The notes under the pieces were generated by a model. The model saw only the letters and a list, made by a program, of their open reading frames with translations. It ran no database searches and had not been told where the DNA came from. 5,458 nucleotides of DNA from a bacterium (lineage in GTDB: Bacteria; Ratteibacteria; UBA8468; B48-G9; DTJG01), in assembly GCA_026418655.1 (NCBI GenBank), contig JAOAAW010000027.1:1-5458 (forward strand), given 5' to 3'. The position numbers and the translations under genes were made by a program. Positions 1 through 4,815 of the stretch are shown here, piece after piece (the first letter of the stretch is position 1; each line of letters starts with the position of its first letter).

Positions 1-278
1 ATATTTCCGTCACCAATAATGGTTTGCTGCATAATTTTATCAGTACCAGGAACTTCCATCGAGGTATCCATCCTGAACAGGTTTCCTTTCATCCACATCT
101 TTATAGGCATCTTCATTGTTGCCCCGAACATTGACATGTTCAGGTCAATTATTGCGCTCATTTCGTTAACATTTGAATGTTTCTCGGTAAGCCTTTTGAA
201 TAAAACATCCTTCGGATTTTCAGTTTGTGCAAACAAAATTCCACTGACCATGCATATAACAGCAAAAATTTTTTTCAT
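1..278 (-). CDS. LolA-like secreted (outer-membrane lipoprotein-sorting-like) protein, N-terminal part
   Basis: This gene runs off the left edge; 92 codons are visible and open. The ATG at 278-276 has a good Shine-Dalgarno (GGAGG at 288-284, 5-base spacer). The product starts with a short Sec signal peptide: MKK, a hydrophobic stretch at about residues 4-16, and a probable cleavage site after FA at 16-17 (ILFA/QT). There is no lipobox cysteine, so a soluble periplasmic protein is expected. The mature part (KDVLFKRLTEKHSNVNEMSA, then alternating polar/hydrophobic strands with MKMPIKMWMKGNLFRMD near 56-71) resembles the start of the LolA/LppX-type half-barrel, where an N-terminal helix is followed by beta strands and a K-x-NLFRM strand. 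Such proteins bind lipids or lipoproteins in the periplasm; the exact role here is unknown. It is transcribed away from the Fe-S operon. The family call is by pattern only; a generic uncharacterised LolA-superfamily protein is the alternative. Confidence 0.72.
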   Translation of the reverse strand, partial: MKKIFAVICMVSGILFAQTENPKDVLFKRLTEKHSNVNEMSAIIDLNMSMFGATMKMPIKMWMKGNLFRMDTSMEVPGTDKIMQQTIIGDGN

Positions 279-309
279 ATTAACCTCCGCCTGGTTTAAT
301 TTCACATAT

Positions 310-337
310 ATTGTATCCCGGCAAAAAGAAATGTCAA
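310..337 (-). promoter_or_regulatory. Sigma-70-type promoter for the LolA-like gene
   Basis: Read on the minus strand, a perfect TTGACA (-35, 337-332) is followed after 16 bases by TACAAT (-10, 315-310, one mismatch to TATAAT). Transcription would begin near 303-304, leaving a leader of about 25 bases that contains the GGAGG ribosome site of the gene starting at 278. This is the best promoter match in the window. It is read from sequence only. Confidence 0.75.
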
Positions 338-373
338 AAACTGAAATTTTAAAAAATTTATATCCAGGTATTG

Positions 374-379
374 TATAAT
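374..379 (+). promoter_or_regulatory. Candidate -10 box for the Fe-S operon
   Basis: A perfect TATAAT lies 25 bases upstream of the ATG at 405. The expected start of transcription near 386 gives a leader of about 19 bases that includes the GGGAG ribosome site (395-399). The position 16-18 bases upstream is an A/T run (about 350-357) with no recognisable TTGACA, so the promoter is either weak, activator-dependent or helped by the AT-rich upstream DNA. It faces the minus-strand promoter at 310-337, so the two operons diverge from about 100 bases of shared regulatory DNA. Confidence 0.45.
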
Positions 380-404
380 ATGCTTTGAACAAACGGGAGA
401 TAAA

Positions 405-1304
405 ATGTTAACAGCAAAAAAAGTAAAGGAAGTCGCAAAAAAATTAGGCGCAGACCTTATCGGAATTGCATCCCTTGATAGGTTCGTAGGTGCACCAGAA
501 CAGATGGACCCCAGATACATAAATCCTGATGCAAAGGCATTGATTGTTATTGCATTAAGAATTCCCCGTGGCTCTTTACGAGGAATAGAAGAAGGAACAT
601 ATTTTCTTTCCTATTCTTCCCAGGGATATGGAAGCATAAATATGATTTACAATCCTTTTATTCTATATCATCTAACAAGATTTATTGAAGACAATGGTTA
701 CGAGGCAACACCAATTCCAAATGATTACTATAACTGGCCTGCTATTGAATATGCCACAGGTAAAATTAAGGAAAACTGGTCAAAACCTGTTTCTCCTGAT
801 AAACCCCTACCAGATGTATTCATTCATTTTAGAATAGCAGCATTCTGTGCGGGGCTTGGTGAAATCGGATACAGCAAACTTCTGTTAACCCCAGAATTTG
901 GTCCCAGGCAGAGATTCGCATGCATTCTCACTGATGCACCACTTGAACCAGATCCGATTTACGATGGTCCGAAAATTTGCGATAGGTGTATGCTTTGTGC
1001 AAAGGAGTGCTCTGCAAATGCAATAAGCACAACAGAAACAGTAAAATTGAAGGTTGCTGGAAAAGACCTTGAATGGGGAAAACTTGATATTGAAGCATGC
1101 ACAAAAGGTTTCCAGGGAATAAAACCATTTGACCAATATAATCCTTTTACAGGTGAACCATCCCCTGCTATTATTTATTCAAGAGCGATAGAAGGCGCAA
1201 GGGGCTGTATCCGTGCCTGTATGATACATCTTGAAAAAGAAGGCAAGATTAAAAACAGATTTGTTCAGCCGTTCAGAAGAAGGAAGGAATGGAAGATGGA
1301 ATAA
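405..1304 (+). CDS. RdhA/QueG-like iron-sulfur reductase, paralogue A (299 aa)
   Basis: This is a cytoplasmic protein of the corrinoid reductase superfamily (reductive dehalogenase core / epoxyqueuosine reductase-like); no Tat or Sec signal is present. The ATG has GGGAG at 395-399. The N-terminal region (about 16-70: ADLIGIA, RGIEEGT) is followed by the core signature CAGLGEIG (148-155), then TPEFGPRQR (162-170) and TDAPLEPD (176-183), which match the reductive dehalogenase pattern more closely than QueG. A ferredoxin-like module follows with C192, C195, C198 and C202 (C-x2-C-x2-C-x3-C), C232, and C268/C272 near the end. That is seven ligands where a two-[4Fe-4S] protein has eight: the eighth position is Glu263, and the segment between C232 and C268 is 47 residues shorter than in paralogue B at 2359-3396. 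There is no HEAT-repeat tail as in many QueG proteins. It is first in an operon and overlaps the next gene by 16 bases. The substrate is unknown, and corrinoid binding is inferred from family only. Confidence 0.82.
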   Translation: MLTAKKVKEVAKKLGADLIGIASLDRFVGAPEQMDPRYINPDAKALIVIALRIPRGSLRGIEEGTYFLSYSSQGYGSINMIYNPFILYHLTRFIEDNGYEATPIPNDYYNWPAIEYATGKIKENWSKPVSPDKPLPDVFIHFRIAAFCAGLGEIGYSKLLLTPEFGPRQRFACILTDAPLEPDPIYDGPKICDRCMLCAKECSANAISTTETVKLKVAGKDLEWGKLDIEACTKGFQGIKPFDQYNPFTGEPSPAIIYSRAIEGARGCIRACMIHLEKEGKIKNRFVQPFRRRKEWKME

Positions 1305-2326
1305 AATTTTCAGTCGGATACCAGTTGATTGAAGAGGGCAAATTTTTCTCTGAAATTGTAAATGATTTCAAATACAGTATTGATGAGGTGTATTTTGCGT
1401 GGTTAAACCTTCCAAGCGGAAGAGCGCCAATTGAGAACAAAGCCGGATATATCAACTGGGAGGCGCAGAAACAGATGGAGTATGAACTGAAAGAAATAAA
1501 AAAACTCGGTATAAAACTAAATCTTCTCTTAAATGCCTCCTGCTGGGGTTCTCTCTCTCTTTCAGTAAATCTTGCAAATACTATCATATCGACAATAGAT
1601 TATCTCGAAAACCTGATAGGGATTGACTCTATCACTGCCTTTTCGCCTGCTGTGGCGTATGTGGTCAGAAAAAATTTCCCTGAAATGGAAATCAGGGCAT
1701 CAGTAAACATGAGAATAGGTACGGTTTCTGCCATGGAACAAGTTTCTGAACTGTTTGATGGCTTTGTAATGCAAAGAGAATACAATAGAAATCTTGAGAA
1801 AATCACCGAGTTAAAAAAATGGTGCGATAAAAACGGAAAGAAATTAAGCATGCTTGCCAACAGTGGATGCATAAACTTCTGTGCCGTACAATTGTTTCAT
1901 GATAATGTAATTGCGCATGAGTCAGAAGTTTTTACAAAAATCAACATTACTGATGATATACCGGGCAATTGCTGGACACATTACAAAAAACATGAAAACT
2001 GGAAAAACCTTTTGATGAACCACTCATGGGTAAGGCCTGAAGATGTTGATTTCTACAGGAATTTTTTCCAGGTGATCAAACTTGCAACAAGAATGAACCC
2101 TGAACCAGAAAAGGTCATACAGGCGTACTCAATGAGAAAATACCATGGAAATTTGCTTGATATCCTTGAACCCAACCATGCCAGATTATTGTTTCCATAC
2201 ATCATTGACAATAAAAAATTCCCAGAAAACTGGCTTAAAAATATAACATCCTGCCATAAGAACTGTAAAATTTGCTCTTTTTGTGAGGAAACATTTCAAA
2301 GTATCCTGACTAAAACTAGAGAATGA
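1289..2326 (+). CDS. Peptidase U32-family-like TIM-barrel protein with Cys-rich tail (345 aa)
   Basis: The protein resembles the U32 family (named as peptidases; better-studied members such as UbiU/UbiV and RlhA are Fe-S proteins in hydroxylation of ubiquinone precursors or RNA). A barrel-like N-terminal part (about 5-190, strands such as IKLNLLLNAS and EIRASVNMRI) leads to ANSGCINFC (190-198) with C194 and C198, then C228 in GNCW. Next is the stretch WVRPEDVDFYRNFFQVIKLA (247-266), a pattern I associate with U32-like proteins, then YHGNLLDIL (285-293). The tail adds C322, C326, C329 and C332 (C-x3-C-x2-C-x2-C). The cluster is probably held by the middle cysteines plus one or more tail cysteines. 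The start ATG lies inside the end of the upstream gene, with AAGGA at 1280-1284 as ribosome site, which implies translational coupling. It sits between two RdhA-like paralogues, so a joint redox role is likely. The substrate is unknown and protease activity is doubtful. Confidence 0.7.
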   Translation: MEDGIKFSVGYQLIEEGKFFSEIVNDFKYSIDEVYFAWLNLPSGRAPIENKAGYINWEAQKQMEYELKEIKKLGIKLNLLLNASCWGSLSLSVNLANTIISTIDYLENLIGIDSITAFSPAVAYVVRKNFPEMEIRASVNMRIGTVSAMEQVSELFDGFVMQREYNRNLEKITELKKWCDKNGKKLSMLANSGCINFCAVQLFHDNVIAHESEVFTKINITDDIPGNCWTHYKKHENWKNLLMNHSWVRPEDVDFYRNFFQVIKLATRMNPEPEKVIQAYSMRKYHGNLLDILEPNHARLLFPYIIDNKKFPENWLKNITSCHKNCKICSFCEETFQSILTKTRE

Positions 2327-2341
2327 AATAACCTCAATATC

Positions 2342-2355
2342 AGGTGAGACTGGGA
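2342..2355 (+). promoter_or_regulatory. Ribosome-binding region that decides the start of paralogue B
   Basis: AGGTGA (2342-2347) is an exact piece of the anti-Shine-Dalgarno complement, and GGGA (2352-2355) lies 3 bases before ATG 2359. The in-frame GTG at 2344 is itself part of AGGTGA, so it would have no ribosome site of its own. Starting at ATG 2359 also makes the N terminus align with paralogue A almost residue for residue. Confidence 0.6.
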
Positions 2356-2358
2356 AAA

Positions 2359-3396
2359 ATGGATAAAACAAAACTCAAAGATTTTGCGGCGCAGGTAAAA
2401 GCAGATCTTATCGGAATTGCAAATATTGAGAGATTTTATGGAATTCCAAGGCAACATCATCCTTCAAGTATTCTTCCAGAAGCAAAAACTGTAATTGTTG
2501 TCGGAAAAAGAATTCTTCGTGGTGGCTGGCGTGGAGTAGAAGAAGGTACGAACTGGATAAGCTATACTTATTTTGATTACCATGGACTGTTGAATACACT
2601 GTTTATTACTGAACCATTGTATCATCTTGCCTGTTTCATCGAAGACCATGGATACGAAGCAATACCTTATTATCCAGGAGTTCCAGAAGCAAGATATGGA
2701 AATAAACCACTCAGAAATGGACAGGTTGCACCTGACATCAATCTCGCAATCAGAATCGCAGGAATATGTGCAGGACTTGGAGAAATTGGATGGAGTAAAG
2801 TATTCTTGACAGAAAAGTTTGGACCCAGACAGAGATTACATGCAATCATTACTGACCTTGAATTTGAGCCTGATCAACTTGTAAAACCAGGAAGTATATG
2901 TACCAAATGTATGAGGTGTGTTGAAGGATGTCCGTCAAAAGCAATCCCACATTTAAAAGAAAACAAAAAAATACGGATAAAAATTGACAATAATATCTAT
3001 GAGTGGGCAGATATCCATTTCGGTAAATGTACACTGAGCTATCACGGCGGTGATTCAAGGGTCTCCCCTTTTATTCACAGAGACTTTCCTGGATGGAATA
3101 TAGATGCCTCAAAACAGGATTTTTCTGAAGAAACCGCATACAAGTTTTGCTGGACATTATCTACTGGAAAATGGAGAAAAACAAATGAATTTTCATCAGG
3201 GTACATTATTGAAGGCCACGCAATGATACAAAAATGGGGAGAAGGCGGAAGTTTCGGTATCTGTGGTTCAAGAGGATGTATGAGAAGCTGCTTTGATTGG
3301 CTTGAAAAACAGGAAAAAATTGGACAGATATTCAAATCAGGCAGGTTTATTAAAAGAAAAAGGTGGTTGCTACCTTACAGGGTCAAATCAAAATGA
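2359..3396 (+). CDS. RdhA/QueG-like iron-sulfur reductase, paralogue B (345 aa)
   Basis: Paralogue of the protein at 405-1304: by hand alignment 31 of 55 residues match between residues 15-69 here and 16-70 there. The core is CAGLGEIG (137-144), TEKFGPRQR (151-159) and TDLEFEPD (165-172), the reductive dehalogenase-like corrinoid reductase pattern. Fe-S ligands form a complete set: C181, C184, C187 and C191 followed by Pro (C-x2-C-x2-C-x3-CP), then C224, C302, C307 and C311 (C-x4-C-x3-C near the end). Two [4Fe-4S] clusters are therefore expected. C137 sits in the core motif and is shared by both paralogues. There is no export signal, so the protein is cytoplasmic. It follows the U32-like gene after 32 bases, with no promoter or terminator visible between them, so it belongs to the same operon. 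By family it would pass electrons through the clusters to a corrinoid or substrate site; the reaction is unknown. Database labels such as epoxyqueuosine reductase would be over-precise. Confidence 0.83.
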   Translation: MDKTKLKDFAAQVKADLIGIANIERFYGIPRQHHPSSILPEAKTVIVVGKRILRGGWRGVEEGTNWISYTYFDYHGLLNTLFITEPLYHLACFIEDHGYEAIPYYPGVPEARYGNKPLRNGQVAPDINLAIRIAGICAGLGEIGWSKVFLTEKFGPRQRLHAIITDLEFEPDQLVKPGSICTKCMRCVEGCPSKAIPHLKENKKIRIKIDNNIYEWADIHFGKCTLSYHGGDSRVSPFIHRDFPGWNIDASKQDFSEETAYKFCWTLSTGKWRKTNEFSSGYIIEGHAMIQKWGEGGSFGICGSRGCMRSCFDWLEKQEKIGQIFKSGRFIKRKRWLLPYRVKSK

Positions 3397-3403
3397 GGAT
3401 AAT

Positions 3404-4065
3404 ATAATAAAAGAAAAGACAAAATTTCTTGAAGTACGAAATGAATATGATGTTGTAGTTGTCGGAGCTGGAGTTGCAGGAGCAGCAGCCGCAGTCTCAG
3501 CAGCAAGAAACAAGGTAATTTAAAAGGTATGTTTTCTCACAGAAATACGATCCTCTTAACACTCAAATATACGATTTAAATAAAGGATTTTCTGTAGAAC
3601 AAACAACCCAGCAAATTCTATCTTCCAGGAAAAATATCAGAACAGAGAGAAAAGATAAAAACTAAGAATCCACTGCTTTTTTCTGTGTCGATTCCGTCGA
3701 TTCCTACCTTTCGCATGACAAGACGACTGAAAGACCTGACGGAACTTGAAGAATCACACGAAAGAACGATTTTTCCGGACACTGTGGGAATGATCGGCGA
3801 TTGGAGAAAACCGGGACCATTATATTACATACCGTTTTCGTCTCTTTATGCAGTAAAAACATCCAATCTAATTACGGCGGGAAGGTGTATTTCCGCCCGT
3901 AGTGCGTGGGATATAATCAGAGCAATTCCTGTGTGCGTGCTTACTGGAGAAATTGCAGGAACTGCGTCCGCATTATTGTGCAAGTCAAAAAGACAGAAAT
4001 TTTCTTCACTTGACATAAAAAATCTCCAGAAAAAACTGAAAACTCAAGGGGTAAAGATTGATTAG
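3404..4065 (+). pseudogene. FAD-dependent oxidoreductase (FAD_oxidored type), degraded remnant in three frames
   Basis: Three pieces of one protein lie in three different frames. Piece 1 (3404-3523) reads IIKEKTKFLEV, then EYDVVVVGAGVAGAAAA, an FAD-binding Rossmann G-x-G-x-x-G, and stops at TAA 3521-3523. Piece 2 (from 3519, stop 3663-3665) contains KGFSVEQTTQQILSSRKNIR, resembling the family segment before the C-terminal domain. Piece 3 (from about 3646, stop 4063-4065) contains SIPSIPTFRMTRRL, FPDTVGMIGDWRKPGPLYYI, ITAGRCISARSAWDIIRAIP and TGEIAGTASAL, the typical C-terminal FAD-binding half. About 200 residues that should lie between pieces 1 and 2 are missing. No ATG/GTG/TTG suits piece 1: an AGGA site (3396-3399) is followed by ATA at 3404, as if ATG had been lost. 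The gene was probably the fourth in the Fe-S operon, 7 bases after its third gene. Family assignment is strong; non-function is inferred from the combined lesions. Confidence 0.8.
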
Positions 4066-4067
4066 AA

Positions 4068-4099
4068 GATTCAAAAATTCTTTGATCCAAAAATTCTTC
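4068..4099. repeat. Imperfect 16-bp tandem duplication between two pseudogenes
   Basis: Units 4068-4083 (GATTCAAAAATTCTTT) and 4084-4099 (GATCCAAAAATTCTTC) match at 14 of 16 bases and are directly adjacent. They begin 3 bases after the stop of the FAD oxidoreductase remnant, in the 65-base gap (4066-4130) before the hydrolase remnant. Outer bases AGAAGA (4064-4069) and TCTTCT (4095-4100) could pair, but the loop is long and no U-run follows, so this is not a convincing terminator. Replication slippage is the simplest origin. Confidence 0.6.
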
Positions 4100-4130
4100 T
4101 TATCTCTGGCAGACCAAATTTGCATAAAAT

Positions 4131-4815
4131 CTATGTCCCTATTTTTGACTCCTCATATCGACAGAAACTACAGGAAACTACAGCAAGTTTTATTCTTTTA
4201 TCCAGACATGCCGAGTAATAAGTTGCTTTACCGCCTGCTGAATTTCCCATACAACCAATTCTACGAGCGTCAATAAATGGAAGATTTACCAGGAGGTCAA
4301 CTCCCCTTATAACATCGGAAACCCTTTCTGAAGTTTTTCCTGTCTTTCACCAAAGCAACGCTGTTCAATTGCGAGTGCCACACAACCATTTCTCGCTGCC
4401 TGTATTGCAAAATCTCTATCTCCTTTCATCAGATGTCTTTCATATCTGCTGGTTGCCTTGCCGATCGAAATGTGGGCACCAAGAGAATGTCCCTGTAGGC
4501 ATATCATGGCTGGATATTTGTCCCTCTTTACAGAAGGAAACACAAGATAAGCGACATTCATTACCCATTGATTTGTGGGTAAACGATTTTTCTTATTGTG
4601 ATACCGTTTTGCTTATCCTCGCTGACTATTCTATAACCAGGGTTCCCATTTTCAATATAAAGAGGACCAAGCAGTTCTTCAAATTTTTCTTTCAATTTTG
4701 ATTTCCATTTTATGAAATCACGGTCTTCTGAAAATGAAAGGACCTTTTCGGCTCTCGCCAGTAATTTCCCATGAAAATAGCTCGGAGAAAATTCTTTATC
4801 AGTATATCTTCTCAT
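4131..4815 (-). pseudogene. Alpha/beta-hydrolase (Abhydrolase_7 / dienelactone hydrolase-like esterase), degraded remnant in three frames
   Basis: Piece 1 (4815-4561, ATG 4815) is an 84-residue helical N-terminal part ending in KIVYPQING and TAA. Piece 2 (4561-4307) restarts in another frame (TAATG junction) with MNVAYLVFPS, then PAMICLQGHSLG, the oxyanion-hole region, and RDFAIQAARNGCVALAIEQR and FGER before TAA. Piece 3 (about 4346-4131), in the third frame, has VSDVIRGVDLL, IDARRIGCMGNSAGG with the G-x-S-x-G nucleophile elbow, and DKRIKLAVVSCSFCRYEES, ending at TAG 4133-4131. The pieces follow the family order. Roughly 20-30 residues seem missing between pieces 2 and 3, and the C-terminal part with the catalytic Asp/His is absent. 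About 226 residues remain where 350-400 would be usual. Its ATG overlaps the aldolase stop as ATGA, so it was translated together with the aldolase. By family it was an esterase or dienelactone-type hydrolase; the product can no longer be active as encoded. Confidence 0.8.
4164..4183. repeat. Perfect 10-bp tandem duplication inside the hydrolase remnant
   Basis: GAAACTACAG occurs twice head to tail (4164-4173 and 4174-4183). It lies in the third piece of the hydrolase remnant, at the codons for VVSCSF. The length is not a multiple of three, so a recent duplication would shift the frame. The residues on both sides nevertheless read sensibly in the present frame, so it may be old or coincidental. 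Confidence 0.6.

Noticed and set aside
19..378. 119-codon plus-strand open frame at the left edge
   Set aside because: It is antisense to the LolA-like gene, which has a signal peptide, a strong ribosome site and a near-consensus promoter. The open frame also runs through that promoter and has no ribosome site of its own.
2344..2358. GTG at 2344 as the start of paralogue B
   Set aside because: The GTG is part of the likely ribosome site, and the five extra residues have no counterpart in paralogue A, which aligns from the Met at 2359.
3293..3523. 76-codon plus-strand gene starting with ATG 3293
   Set aside because: Its first 37 codons are paralogue B read in another frame. Only the part from about 3404 is protein-like, and that part is the first piece of the FAD oxidoreductase remnant.
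3640..3665. Programmed ribosomal frameshift joining pieces 2 and 3 of the FAD oxidoreductase
   Set aside because: The A-rich stretch could slip, but there is no clear slippery heptamer plus stem, and the gene is already disrupted upstream by a large deletion and a lost start, so decay explains it better.
4064..4100. Rho-independent terminator between the convergent remnants
   Set aside because: The only pairing seen is AGAAGA with TCTTCT across a 25-base loop, A/T-rich and without a U-run. That is too weak to call.
4058..4276. 72-codon plus-strand open frame after the FAD remnant
   Set aside because: It overlaps the third hydrolase piece on the other strand, where the GNSAGG nucleophile elbow is found. 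No ribosome site or recognisable motif supports it.
4369..4701. 110-codon plus-strand open frame
   Set aside because: It lies opposite the hydrolase remnant, whose minus-strand pieces carry recognisable esterase motifs in order; the plus-strand translation shows no family features.
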